Assembly: GCA_039198225.1 (NCBI GenBank)
Contig: JBCCTQ010000010.1
Location: 1 to 64,000, forward strand
Source: JASJAR01 sp039198225
GTDB lineage: Bacteria > Pseudomonadota > Alphaproteobacteria > Rhodobacterales > Rhodobacteraceae
Length of the DNA stretch: 64,000 nucleotides
Reading direction: 5' to 3'
In this document: in pieces, positions 8,489 through 17,007 of the stretch
Layout: each line of letters opens with the position of its first letter
How positions within the stretch are numbered: the first letter of the stretch is position 1
Program-made: the position numbers and the translations under genes
Notes under the pieces: generated by a model
Database searches by the model: none
What the model saw: only the letters and a program-made list of their open reading frames with translations
Told to the model about the DNA's origin: nothing

Positions 8489-9232
8489 GTGGCCGGAAAC
8501 GGAAAGTTCCTTGTGCTCCAACTCCGCCCGGAAGACGAGGCGGCCGACGGGGAATACGAGGCGTTTCTGGCCCAGGGCGGCCTCGCGGCGGGCGAGGTCC
8601 ACCGGGTCCGGCTCGAGCAGGCAGGGCTACCAAAAGGTCTGAGCCTCTCGGACTATGCTGGGATCATCGTCGGCGGAGGTCCGGGCTGCGTTTCCGACGC
8701 CCCCGCAACAAAGGACCCGGTAGAGGCACGGATCGAAGCGGAAATGCTCGGCCTCATGCCCGAGATCGTCGCCCGCGACATACCTTTTATGGGCTGCTGC
8801 TACGGAATAGGGATCCTCGCCCACCATCTCGGTGCCGAAGTCTCGAAAAGACAATACTCCGAGCCCGTGGGCCCGGTCGATTGCCAGATGACCGAAGCCG
8901 CGGCCTCGGATCCGTTGACCCAAGGTTTGGAGACCGACTTCACCGCCCTTGTCGGACACAAGGAGGCGGTGCAGGATCTCCCCGAGGGGGCGGTCCATCT
9001 CGTGGCGTCAGGGCCCTGTCCGTTTCAGATGATCCGGGCCGGCGACAACGTCTACGCCACCCAGTTTCACCCCGAAGCCGACGGCGATGTGTTTGAAGCG
9101 CGTATCCGGATCTACCGCGACCGGGGTTACTTTGCGCCCGAGGATGCGGACCGACTGGTCGAAGCCTCCCATGCGGCGGAAGTCACCGTGCCGCCGCAGA
9201 TCCTCGCGAACTTTGTGGCGCGCTATCGCTAG
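8489..9232 (+). CDS. class I glutamine amidotransferase (GMP-synthase-like)
   Basis: A stand-alone class I glutamine amidotransferase domain of 247 residues. The nucleophile Cys is in MGCCYGIGILAHHLG (about residue 99-100), the catalytic His-Glu pair is in TQFHPEAD (about residues 193-196), and IIVGGGPGCVSD marks the oxyanion strand. The partner that would use the ammonia is not nearby, so the substrate is unknown; family members include gamma-glutamyl hydrolases and GuaA-like proteins. The GTG start lies three bases after the metZ stop, so it is co-transcribed and probably shares the SAM-II control. Confidence 0.8.
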   Translation: MAGNGKFLVLQLRPEDEAADGEYEAFLAQGGLAAGEVHRVRLEQAGLPKGLSLSDYAGIIVGGGPGCVSDAPATKDPVEARIEAEMLGLMPEIVARDIPFMGCCYGIGILAHHLGAEVSKRQYSEPVGPVDCQMTEAAASDPLTQGLETDFTALVGHKEAVQDLPEGAVHLVASGPCPFQMIRAGDNVYATQFHPEADGDVFEARIRIYRDRGYFAPEDADRLVEASHAAEVTVPPQILANFVARYR

Positions 9233-9384
9233 CGAAGGATGGGGCCCCGGACGGGCACAAAATTCCGCTGAATTTCAAGCCGATCAGGCGGAAAAACAGC
9301 GCTAGGCGGCGAACACTAAAATTCAACGCTTTAAATCTCTTGAAACCGCCCCATTTGTCGGTTCCGCCAGCCGGAGGAAGACCG

Positions 9385-10497
9385 ATGAACATCCACGCCC
9401 CAGAAATCCACCGCCAGCCAGATACGCCCGAACGCGAAGACGCGCGGAAGGCTCTCGAACTTCTCCGGGATTGGGCGGATGGTGCGAGTGCGGAGGAAAT
9501 CTCGACCCTCGATCCAGCCATCGCACGGCTCTTGCCGGAGGCGAAGGGCGACGCCTATCCGGCTTTGTCGCGGACTTACCCAGAGGGCTTCGCAGCAGAT
9601 GCGGATTACCGGGCGGGGCTCCCCGATCTTCAGAACGGGCCGGAAAGTCTTATCAAAGGCGCGCGCCGCTCGATCCAGCATGTGGGGATCTCAAACTTCC
9701 GGCTGCCATTGCGCTACCGCACGCGGGAAGGCGGCGAGATCCGGCTTGAAACCTCTGTCACGGGCACTGTCAGCCTCGAAGCCGAGAAGAAGGGCATCAA
9801 CATGTCCCGCATCATGCGGAGCTTTTATGCCCATGCCGAAAGCGTCTTTTCGTTCGGCGTGATCGATGCGGCGCTTGATGATTACAAGCGCGACCTCGGG
9901 AGTTTCGATGCGCGGATCAACATGCGGATTTCCTACCCGATGAAGGTCGAAAGTCTCCGCTCGAGGCTCACGGGCTGGCAGTATTACGACCTCTCCCTCG
10001 AACTGGTCGAGCGCGACGGGGTGCGGACGCGTATCCTCCATCTCGATTACGTTTATTCCTCCACCTGTCCGTGCTCTTTGGAACTCTCGGAACATGCACG
10101 GGCCACCCGGGGCCAGTTGGCCACGCCCCATTCCCAGCGATCGGTGGCGCGGATCTCGGTTGAGCTCGTACCGGGCCAGAGCCCACTTTGGTTTGAGGAT
10201 CTAGTCGATATCGCTCGGGCCGCGGTGCCGACCGAAACCCAAGTCATGGTCAAACGCGAGGACGAGCAAGCATTTGCGGAGTTAAACGCGGCCAACCCGA
10301 TCTTTGTAGAAGATGCTGCCCGGCTATTTGCCGAGCGCCTCGAAGCCGAACCACGCGTCGCCGATTTCCGTGTGGCTGCAAGCCACCAGGAGAGCCTTCA
10401 CAGCCACGATGCGGTGAGCGTTTTGACCGAAGGCGAGACCTTCGCCAATGCGAGCCTCGATCCGCGGTTTTTCCAGAGCCTCTTCCACGTCGGCTAA
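9385..10497 (+). CDS. folE2: GTP cyclohydrolase FolE2 (type IB)
   Basis: Converts GTP to dihydroneopterin triphosphate for folate or queuosine. The 370-residue product has the FolE2 features KGINMSRIMRSFYAHAE, the Cys-containing motif SSTCPCSLELSEHARAT, and SHQESLHSHDAVSV. GGAGGAAG precedes the ATG at 9385. The 152-base leader between the amidotransferase and folE2 shows no riboswitch or Zur-type palindrome that I can recognise. It is followed by a YdeI-like gene after three bases. Confidence 0.93.
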   Translation: MNIHAPEIHRQPDTPEREDARKALELLRDWADGASAEEISTLDPAIARLLPEAKGDAYPALSRTYPEGFAADADYRAGLPDLQNGPESLIKGARRSIQHVGISNFRLPLRYRTREGGEIRLETSVTGTVSLEAEKKGINMSRIMRSFYAHAESVFSFGVIDAALDDYKRDLGSFDARINMRISYPMKVESLRSRLTGWQYYDLSLELVERDGVRTRILHLDYVYSSTCPCSLELSEHARATRGQLATPHSQRSVARISVELVPGQSPLWFEDLVDIARAAVPTETQVMVKREDEQAFAELNAANPIFVEDAARLFAERLEAEPRVADFRVAASHQESLHSHDAVSVLTEGETFANASLDPRFFQSLFHVG

Positions 10498-10500
10498 GGC

Positions 10501-10986
10501 GTGGACTTTCATCCCTACGAATTCGAGGCCGAGATCTCGGCCCTCGATTTCGGCAAGTTCTTCTACGAGGTGGTGTGGCTCCCGGAGGACCTTACCGGCG
10601 TCTTGCCGCTCGCCGAGTTTCCTCGTCTCCGTGTCATCGGCGAGATGGCGGGGCGGGACTTTCAAGGGGCCATTATGCCATCCGGAGGCGGGCATTACCT
10701 GATGGTGCCGAAGGCGATCCGGGTGGTCACAAAGCTCGGCTTGGGCGACCGGGTGCTCACCCAGTTTGGGGTCGATGACCAGGACCGGGTCGATGTCCCA
10801 GAGGAATTAGCCGAGGCCCTGGCCGAACATGGGGACGTCGCCGAGCTTTGGGAGGCGCTCACCCCAGGCAAACGCCGGGGTTTTGCACACCGGGTGGCGT
10901 CCGCCAAGACCCACCCGACCCGCCTCAAGCGTGTCGAAGAGGTGATAGCACATGTGCTCGATGGGAAAGGGCCGGGGGGCCGTTAG
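10501..10986 (+). CDS. DUF1905/YdeI-type protein
   Basis: 161 residues. The N-terminal part (FEAEISALDFGKFFYEVVWLP, REFQGAIMPSGG-like) resembles the DUF1905 fold, and the C-terminal part (WEALTPGKRRGFAHRVASAKTHPTRLKRVEE) is the YdeI/OmpD-associated bacteriocin-protection motif with its conserved TPGKRR and K/R-rich helix. The biochemical role of this family is poorly defined. The GTG at 10501 lies three bases after folE2, so the two are co-transcribed. The 3' end overlaps the convergent TusA-like gene by four bases. Confidence 0.72.
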   Translation: MDFHPYEFEAEISALDFGKFFYEVVWLPEDLTGVLPLAEFPRLRVIGEMAGRDFQGAIMPSGGGHYLMVPKAIRVVTKLGLGDRVLTQFGVDDQDRVDVPEELAEALAEHGDVAELWEALTPGKRRGFAHRVASAKTHPTRLKRVEEVIAHVLDGKGPGGR

Positions 10987-11231
10987 GGCCGCCCGCCCGG
11001 GCGTGACGGCTTCCGAATGAGGTATTCTGCGACCCCATCACGCTCGCCGGTCCGCACCAAGTTATAGCCCTGCTCAGCACAAAAATGTGGCACATCGACA
11101 ACGGCGGCCGGGTCGTCGGCCTTCAAAAGCAGGGCTTTGCCCGGCGCCAACGCCCGAAGCCTTTTGGCCGCCCGAAGAACCGGCAAAGGGCACAAAAGCC
11201 CCACGGCATCAATCTCTTCGTCCCAATCCAC
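10983..11231 (-). CDS. TusA-family sulfur-carrier protein
   Basis: 82 residues. It carries the TusA CPxP active-site motif in DAVGLLCPLPVLRAAKRL (Cys near residue 14), followed by the predicted beta-alpha-beta sulfurtransferase fold ending in VAEYLIRKP. Such proteins carry persulfide sulfur for tRNA thiolation or other sulfur transfer. It is divergent from ccdA, with 111 bases between, and this thiol/sulfur pairing is common among TusA-like genes. The specific partner is unknown. Confidence 0.85.
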   Translation of the reverse strand: MDWDEEIDAVGLLCPLPVLRAAKRLRALAPGKALLLKADDPAAVVDVPHFCAEQGYNLVRTGERDGVAEYLIRKPSRPGGRP

Positions 11232-11342
11232 AGTCCGGGATCGTTTACGTCCTGTTACAGATTGTCCACCGATATGTGACCTTGCGTGTCGTGACCCGGC
11301 GGCGAGAAACCACTAGGTTCTGGAGGGGGCCAAGGGAACAAC

Positions 11343-12098
11343 ATGTTCGGACTAGACATTTTTGACGCGAGCCTCCTGCCAGCGATGCTAATCGCTATGG
11401 CGGCGGGCGTTCTGTCGTTTCTCAGCCCCTGCGTTTTGCCGATCGTCCCACCCTATCTCGCTTATATGAGCGGTGTGACAGTGGGCGATATGACAGAGGC
11501 CGACCGGGATGCTCGGCGCAAGACCATGGGTTCGGCCTTCGCCTTCGTTCTTGGTCTCTCGACGGTATTTCTCATCCTTGGCTTCACCGCCTCCGCGTTT
11601 GGGCGGTTTTTCCTTCAGAACCAGACATGGTTTGTGGGGATGGCGGGCGTGGTGATTATGATCTTCGGGTTCCATTTCATCGGCCTTTACCGGCTGAAGT
11701 TCCTTGACCGGGAACTCCGCGTCGATGCGGGTGACCGGGGCGGGTCGAGCTTCGGAGCCTACGTCCTTGGCCTTGCTTTCGCCTTCGGTTGGACCCCCTG
11801 CATCGGCCCGATCCTTGGGGCGATCCTCACCATTGCGGCCACTGAGGCTGATGTGGCCCGGGGTACAACGCTCTTGGCGGCCTACGCCGTTGGGCTTGGG
11901 ATCCCGTTTTTGCTGGTCGCTGCCTATTTCCCGTCGATGAAAGGCCTCATGGCCTGGATGAAGCGCCATATGGCAGCGATCGAGCGCACCATGGGCGGGC
12001 TTTTGGTGACTGTGGGGCTCTTGATGCTCACCGGCAAATTCACTGACTTTGCTTGGTGGCTCAACGAAAAGTTCCCTGCGCTCCAGCAGTTCGGCTAG
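11343..12098 (+). CDS. ccdA: cytochrome c biogenesis protein CcdA
   Basis: Integral membrane thiol transporter (251 residues, about six TM helices) that passes reducing equivalents from cytoplasmic thioredoxin to periplasmic acceptors for cytochrome c maturation. The two redox cysteines are in VLSFLSPCVLPIVPPYLAYMSG, near the first TM, and GWTPCIGPILGA, in the fourth. The ATG at 11343 is preceded by AAGGGAAC. It is a short DsbD-like protein without periplasmic domains, as is normal for CcdA. Confidence 0.92.
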   Translation: MFGLDIFDASLLPAMLIAMAAGVLSFLSPCVLPIVPPYLAYMSGVTVGDMTEADRDARRKTMGSAFAFVLGLSTVFLILGFTASAFGRFFLQNQTWFVGMAGVVIMIFGFHFIGLYRLKFLDRELRVDAGDRGGSSFGAYVLGLAFAFGWTPCIGPILGAILTIAATEADVARGTTLLAAYAVGLGIPFLLVAAYFPSMKGLMAWMKRHMAAIERTMGGLLVTVGLLMLTGKFTDFAWWLNEKFPALQQFG

Positions 12099-12150
12099 CC
12101 GCTCAAAATCGGACTTATTTTTCTGACTGCGCGGCGCTAAACTTGCGCCC

Positions 12151-13380
12151 GTGCAGGCAAGCATTGGACCAGCAGATCGTGTGGCCAAGCGCCGGGTGTT
12201 CTACATTCCGGGCTTTGATCCGTTGCCGCCGCGCCGCTACCGCGAGCTTTATCGCCGGGAAAGCCGCCGCCAAGCAGAGATATCGGGTTACGGGATCGGC
12301 CAGAAGCCCTGGCGCGGCCCAGGCACGTGGCGGGCACGTTCCAAGATCGAGGGATGGGTGAGCGACGCCTTTATCGAAGTTCTCACCTGGTCCGACATCG
12401 TCAAATCCTCCATGTCCGGTTCGATCCCAGCGACCTATCTCGCCCTCGCTCAAACTGTTTGGACCTATCTTTCAACCGGCGCATTCCAGCGCCTCGTTTT
12501 GCTCCGAAAGGGGCCGTCCATCGCGGCGCTTTATCCGGTCGTCGTTCTTTTACTCCAGCTTGTTGCGGCGATCTGGTTTGGCTGGTTTGTGGGCGCCCAA
12601 GTGGGCGGCGTGTTCGGGTGGGCAACTGGGATTTCGGGCTTTGGCTGGCTGGTGGCACTGCCGTTGATGGCCGCGCTTTTGATCTGGTTTCGACGCGTCG
12701 ATAGCCGGGTATTCGCCTATTATCTGATGCAGGATTATGCCTTTGTCGCCAGTCAGGACGGGGCCTGGCCCGAAGCGCTCCGGCCCCGGATGGCGGTCTT
12801 TGGCTCGAAAATCGCCGCCGCCCTCCGCGAGGAGGTCGATGAAGTGCTGGTGATTGGCCACTCTTCGGGGGCGCAAATGGCGGTGTCGGTTCTGGCCGAT
12901 CTGATCCGCGCCGGGGAAGTGCCCGAAAAGGGGCCAGAGCTTTCGCTTTTGACCTTGGGCCAAGCGATCCCGATGCAGTCTTTCCTGCCCGAAGCCCTCA
13001 AACTCCGGGCCGATTTGAAACTCCTTTCGGAGACTGAGGCGCTCCAATGGGTCGACATTTCGGCACCGGGCGATGGATGCGCCTACGCGCTCTGCGATCC
13101 GGTCGCGGTCAGTGGAATGGCGGGGCCTGAAAGCCACCAGCCCTTGGTCCTTTCAGCCGCCTTCTCCCAGACCCTTGCGCCCGCGACGTGGGGTGCGCTC
13201 CGTTGGCGGTTTTTCAGGCTCCACTTCCAATATCTTTGCGCCTTCGACCGGCCAGGCGACTATGATTATTTCGCAATAACGGCGGGGCCGATAACCTTGG
13301 GCGCGCGGTTTCGTGGCCGGGCACCCTCTAAATCTCGGATTGATGTGGCCGCCTCTCCCTACCAGACGGCCGCCGCATGA
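12151..13380 (+). CDS. membrane protein with alpha/beta-hydrolase-like segments
   Basis: 409 residues of unknown function. After RRVFYIPGFDP near the N-terminus, resembling a first hydrolase strand, there is a pair of hydrophobic helices (about 128-175, LYPVVVLLLQLVAAIWFGWF and GFGWLVALPLMAALLIW). A nucleophile-elbow-like motif GHSSGAQMAVSV (about 234-245) follows. Acid and His partners cannot be assigned with confidence. The GTG at 12151 is the longest start; a GTG at 12181 is also possible. The stop overlaps the P450 start (ATGA), so the two are translationally coupled. Confidence 0.65.
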   Translation: MQASIGPADRVAKRRVFYIPGFDPLPPRRYRELYRRESRRQAEISGYGIGQKPWRGPGTWRARSKIEGWVSDAFIEVLTWSDIVKSSMSGSIPATYLALAQTVWTYLSTGAFQRLVLLRKGPSIAALYPVVVLLLQLVAAIWFGWFVGAQVGGVFGWATGISGFGWLVALPLMAALLIWFRRVDSRVFAYYLMQDYAFVASQDGAWPEALRPRMAVFGSKIAAALREEVDEVLVIGHSSGAQMAVSVLADLIRAGEVPEKGPELSLLTLGQAIPMQSFLPEALKLRADLKLLSETEALQWVDISAPGDGCAYALCDPVAVSGMAGPESHQPLVLSAAFSQTLAPATWGALRWRFFRLHFQYLCAFDRPGDYDYFAITAGPITLGARFRGRAPSKSRIDVAASPYQTAAA

Positions 13381-14699
13381 TCCCTCCAAAACCCGCCCCC
13401 CGGGCCGACCGGGTTGGGCTTTGGCACCACTTGCGACTCTTTCGAAAGGACATCCTGTCGGCCCAACCGGCGCGGCTTTACCGCGCTAAAATGGCCGAGT
13501 TTAGAGCGCCGTTTTTGCGCTCGGTCCTGATCAATGATCCGGGCCTTATCCGGGAAGTCCTGGTCGAGCGGCCGGAGGCCTTCCCGAAATCTGGGCGGGT
13601 GACCCGGGGCCTCAGCCGCCTGTTGGGAAATTCGGTATTCGTGACCAACGGCAAAACCTGGGCCCGCCAGCGCGAGATCGTCAATCGAACCTTTGACGGG
13701 CCGGAGATACGCCGGGTTTTCCCTGCACTTCTCGCGGCAGGAGAGGCGGCGGCGGAGCGTGTCGAGCCAGGCGTTGTAGATGTTGAACCCATGGCATCCC
13801 GGGCGGCCGCAGATGTGATCTTCCGCGCCCTTTTTTCCCGCCCGATCGAAGATGAGGTCGCCCAAGGTGTCTACGGGGCCTTCCGCGACTATGCCCGGGC
13901 CCAGCCCATCGTGACGCCGGCGGCATTTGTTCCTTGGGCGCCGACGCTCCATGGGCGCCGAACCCGGGTTGCTGCCAAAAGGGTCCGGCGGGTTATCCGC
14001 GATGTTGTCGAGGCTCGGGCGGGCGAGATTGCCACAGGGGTCGCGCCCGACGATCTTGGCACGCGGCTGATGACGGCCACCCATCCCGAAGCCGGTCCGA
14101 TGGATCCAGGCGAGGTCCTCGATCAGGTCGCGATCTTCTTTCTCGCGGGCCATGAGACCAGTGCCGCGGCCTTGGCCTGGGCGCTTTATCTTGTGGCCGA
14201 CGATCCGGGCCTTCAGGAGGACATCGCCGCCGAATGGGAGGGGTTCGCAAAGGAACGCTCGTTCTCGGCCCTCGCCCGCATGGGGCTTACGCGCGATGTC
14301 TTCCGCGAGACCCTTCGCCTTTATCCCCCGGTCCCGATGATGGTCCGGGAAACCTCCCGCGCCGAGACGTTTCGGAAGCGCCATCTTCCAAGCGGCACCC
14401 AGGTGGTTATTTCGCCCTGGCATCTTCACCGCCACGAGGCGCGCTGGGAAGATCCCGACAGGTTCGATCCGTCGCGGTGGGAACGTCGAGACGGGCAGGG
14501 GGCGTTTGTGCCGTTCTCAACCGGGCCTCGGGTTTGTCCCGGCGCCAGTTTCGCCATGGCCGAAGGGGTTGTCCTGTTGGCCGCTATCGTTGCCCGGCAC
14601 CAGATCACCCGCGCCGGAATTCCGGTGCCCGTGGCCCACCTGACCGTCCGCTCAAGAGACGGTATCCTCCTCCGTTTCAGTCCCCGCTCGACGCTCTAG
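13377..14699 (+). CDS. cytochrome P450
   Basis: Heme-thiolate monooxygenase of 440 residues. It has the I-helix oxygen-activation motif AGHETSAAALAW, the K-helix ExxR (ETLRLYPPVPMM), the PERF-like DRFDPSRWE, and the heme-binding loop FSTGPRVCPG with the axial Cys. No N-terminal TM is seen, so it is soluble and needs separate redox partners, none of which is nearby. It overlaps the upstream hydrolase-like gene by four bases, suggesting joint work on one lipid-like or hydrophobic substrate; the substrate is unknown. Its 3' end overlaps the convergent RHH gene by 48 bases. Confidence 0.93.
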   Translation: MIPPKPAPRADRVGLWHHLRLFRKDILSAQPARLYRAKMAEFRAPFLRSVLINDPGLIREVLVERPEAFPKSGRVTRGLSRLLGNSVFVTNGKTWARQREIVNRTFDGPEIRRVFPALLAAGEAAAERVEPGVVDVEPMASRAAADVIFRALFSRPIEDEVAQGVYGAFRDYARAQPIVTPAAFVPWAPTLHGRRTRVAAKRVRRVIRDVVEARAGEIATGVAPDDLGTRLMTATHPEAGPMDPGEVLDQVAIFFLAGHETSAAALAWALYLVADDPGLQEDIAAEWEGFAKERSFSALARMGLTRDVFRETLRLYPPVPMMVRETSRAETFRKRHLPSGTQVVISPWHLHRHEARWEDPDRFDPSRWERRDGQGAFVPFSTGPRVCPGASFAMAEGVVLLAAIVARHQITRAGIPVPVAHLTVRSRDGILLRFSPRSTL

Positions 14700-14903
14700 G
14701 TCGGCAAGAACAAAAAGGCGGATCGCGGAGGCGAGCCCGGTGTCGGTGCCCCTGGCGGCATCGATTTCTGCGGCAAGATCGTTGATGGCTCGGCCGTCAC
14801 GGGCCGCGATCCTGCGGAAAGCATGCCAAAACGGGTCTTCCAGCGACACGGAGGTCCGGTGTCCCCGGAGCGTCAGCGAATGCTTGACCGGCCGCGCGCT
14901 CAC
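14652..14903 (-). CDS. ribbon-helix-helix domain protein (RHH_4 type)
   Basis: 83 residues. HSLTLRGHRTSVSLEDPFWHAFRRIAARDGRAINDLAAEID is a ribbon-helix-helix pattern of the RHH_4 family: a strand, then two helices with the polar strand residues RTSVSLE. Such proteins are usually small DNA-binding dimers. The GTG start overlaps the DUF4169 stop (GTGA), making it the third gene of a lipoprotein-DUF4169-RHH operon. It ends inside the 3' end of the P450 gene on the other strand. Target unknown. Confidence 0.78.
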   Translation of the reverse strand: MSARPVKHSLTLRGHRTSVSLEDPFWHAFRRIAARDGRAINDLAAEIDAARGTDTGLASAIRLFVLADLERRAGTETEEDTVS

Positions 14904-15079
14904 GGGTCGCGTTTGTGATTGTCGAGCTTATCGGAGAGGCGTTTGATCTCGGCAGCGCGGGTGGTTTTTTCAGTTTTTGTCGCCCCATGGCGCGCGGCGT
15001 TCTCGGCCGCAGTTTCCTTGGCCTTTTGCCGGGCTCGGTTTTTCCGTGCTGCCCGAAGGTTAAGGATCTTGGCGCTCAC
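14900..15079 (-). CDS. DUF4169 small basic protein
   Basis: 59 residues, highly charged: begins SAKILNLRAARKNRARQKAK and continues with Ala/Glu/Lys-rich helix and a final KRLSDKLDNHK. This matches the DUF4169 family that is commonly found next to an RHH_4 gene in Rhodobacterales. Starts with GTG overlapping the lipoprotein stop (GTGA) and stops in the GTGA that starts the RHH gene, so it is tightly coupled on both sides. Function unknown; the basic helical character would suit RNA or ribosome contact, but that is speculation. Confidence 0.75.
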   Translation of the reverse strand: MSAKILNLRAARKNRARQKAKETAAENAARHGATKTEKTTRAAEIKRLSDKLDNHKRDP

Positions 15080-15660
15080 AGCACAGCCTCTCCATACCTC
15101 CGAAGCAGGAGCTCGCGCTTGCGTTCAAGAACGAGGCTTCGCTCGATCCAGATATAATCGGCGTCTTCCTTCACCGGCGACCAAAAGAGGAAGCCGCCGA
15201 AACGCCAAGGATCGAGCACGATGCCCTCGTCAAACGTCTCTCCCTTGGCCGAGACGATGGCGGTCGAATGGTCGATCCGGAACGGGTTGTCGGAATTGGC
15301 GATGGCGCGGTGGAGCGTCAGGGTTTCGAAGTCTTCGCCGTTAAGGCGCGTTTCTATATCTTCGGCCCAATGCCAACAAAGCCCCCGGGGCCGTATGCCC
15401 ATATTCACCTTGGTGTTATGGACCAGCGGCGGGTCGGAAATCTCGTATTCGTCGGCCAGAACCCTCGTATAGGCGTAGGCGATTTCGGCCGCCCGAGCGG
15501 CCTCTGCAGGGTCAATGTCTGGCCCGAGCGCAAGAATACCCCGTTCGAGTGCTGCAACCTCATCGCGCGTGCCAAGGGGCGGTCCTTCCGGCCCAAAGGA
15601 GGCGCCACAAGCGGCAAGAAGGAGCATTATGGGAAGAAGAAAAAGCTTCAGATACCGCAT
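15076..15660 (-). CDS. hypothetical lipoprotein
   Basis: 194 residues. The signal peptide ends in a lipobox (MLLLAAC, Cys near residue 18), so it is a predicted lipoprotein. The mature part has no repeat or TM. It contains RGLCWHWAEDIETRL and a DPWRFGGFLFWSPVKED segment; the conserved Cys-His-like pattern hints at a papain- or transglutaminase-like fold, but I cannot establish a catalytic set. The ATG at 15660 begins the signal peptide. First gene of a three-gene operon with DUF4169 and RHH genes. Confidence 0.75.
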   Translation of the reverse strand: MRYLKLFLLPIMLLLAACGASFGPEGPPLGTRDEVAALERGILALGPDIDPAEAARAAEIAYAYTRVLADEYEISDPPLVHNTKVNMGIRPRGLCWHWAEDIETRLNGEDFETLTLHRAIANSDNPFRIDHSTAIVSAKGETFDEGIVLDPWRFGGFLFWSPVKEDADYIWIERSLVLERKRELLLRRYGEAVL

Positions 15661-15777
15661 CACCGACCCGTCTTTTGCCTGCATTTTTTCGGCACTTAAA
15701 CGGGAAAAGCCATGTTCTGTCGATTGACGGTCCCGTGAGGATCGCCCCGTCGTTGCAAAGCTGCCATGTCTCCTGGC

Positions 15778-16932
15778 TTAGCCGGGGTGGCGCTCCAGCA
15801 TCCCGAGCGAGATTTCGAGGGCTTCGGCGTGATCAAGGGTCCAGGGATCGGCCTCGTCGACCCGGCCCCAGGCCGCCTCGACTTCCATGGTCAGAAAATC
15901 CGTTGCTGTCCGGCCCAAGACGTCCTGCTGGTTCGGATCGGCCCCTTCGGCAAGCAAAATGGCAAGGACGTCGGGTTTTGGTGCAGCGACCATCAGACCC
16001 GTCGCCGAGGCGAGTTTCTCCGGCTGGAAATCCACCGGAAAGGCTTCAGGTAGATCAGCACCCGCGGCGAAAAGTGCCGCGACCTGGTCGCTGCCGGCCT
16101 CAAATAGAGCCCTCTGGATCGCGGTGAGATAGCCCGGCACTTTGTGATTTGGGTCGGCCCCCTTGTCCGCAAGATAAGCGATGAGTGTGCGTTCACTTTG
16201 CCCCGTCACTGTATCGAGATGGCGATATCCCATGGCCCAGGTCAGGGCATTGTCACCCAAAGGATGGGTACCCGAAGGATCGGCTCCGGCGGCGATGAGG
16301 CGGTCCAGCGTTTTCGCATTGCGCCCTGGTGCGTCGAGGGCCGCCAAGAGTGCCGTATATTCATATGGACCCGCAGGAGTGTTGAGATCGGCGCCCGACA
16401 AGAGAAGGTCGTTGACGGCTTCGGGAAGGCCCGCTGCCAGATCGGCAAAGGGATCGGCTCCAAGCAGCGCAGCCGTGCTCAAAGTGTCCTCATGGGGATT
16501 TGAAAGGTCAGCCTTCAGCATTCTGCGCTCAATGGGATAAGCCGACGCGCTGGGTCGCATAGGTGCCTCCCCGAGGTCGCGCATCGCGTCCGCAAGTTGG
16601 TTGGTTTCATCGTGGAGCGCGTCTTGCTTGAGAAGGCTCCCGGTCCGGTAGAGCGCCTCAGCCCGGACGTGGTCGCCGGCCCAAAGTGCAGCGTCGGTAT
16701 TTTCACTATGACACTTAGCTTTGGCGTTTTCGCCTTTGAGAAATTCAATCCGGGCGGCAAGGTCGGGAAGGTCGACGCCGGTCTCGGCGATAATTCCCGA
16801 CATCGTCGCGAGGACCTCTTCGACCCGTGAGAAGTCCGGGATTGCCGTGGCAGCCATGACGTCGTCCATGAGCCTCAACAACGTCGCTCGACCCTGTTCG
16901 GGATAAGGAGGCGACGGCGCCCGGTTTGTCAT
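15778..16932 (-). CDS. ankyrin-repeat protein
   Basis: 384 residues, no signal peptide or TM. An N-terminal helical region (about 1-140) is followed by ankyrin-type repeats with the typical ALLxAGADPN pattern: VNDLLLSGADLNTP, LDRLIAAGADPSGTHPLGDNAL, LIAYLADKGADPNHK, ALFAAGADLPEAF and ILLAEGADPNQQDVLGRTA. Ankyrin repeats mediate protein binding; the partner is unknown. The ATG at 16932 is chosen over a GTG at 16944. Upstream gene of the lipoprotein operon, separated from it by 117 bases. Confidence 0.82.
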   Translation of the reverse strand: MTNRAPSPPYPEQGRATLLRLMDDVMAATAIPDFSRVEEVLATMSGIIAETGVDLPDLAARIEFLKGENAKAKCHSENTDAALWAGDHVRAEALYRTGSLLKQDALHDETNQLADAMRDLGEAPMRPSASAYPIERRMLKADLSNPHEDTLSTAALLGADPFADLAAGLPEAVNDLLLSGADLNTPAGPYEYTALLAALDAPGRNAKTLDRLIAAGADPSGTHPLGDNALTWAMGYRHLDTVTGQSERTLIAYLADKGADPNHKVPGYLTAIQRALFEAGSDQVAALFAAGADLPEAFPVDFQPEKLASATGLMVAAPKPDVLAILLAEGADPNQQDVLGRTATDFLTMEVEAAWGRVDEADPWTLDHAEALEISLGMLERHPG

Positions 16933-17007
16933 TGTCAAATCCACAGATCTATCGAGGCGCTTTTGGCGCTGATTGGGGTCGACTTTGCACCCGCTTTGCG
17001 GCGGAAC

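Noticed and set aside
13359..14435. Long minus-strand open frame opposite the P450 gene
   Set aside because: Composition (Arg/Gly/Pro-rich, no motifs) is that of a shadow of the GC-rich P450 gene; the plus frame has all P450 signatures.
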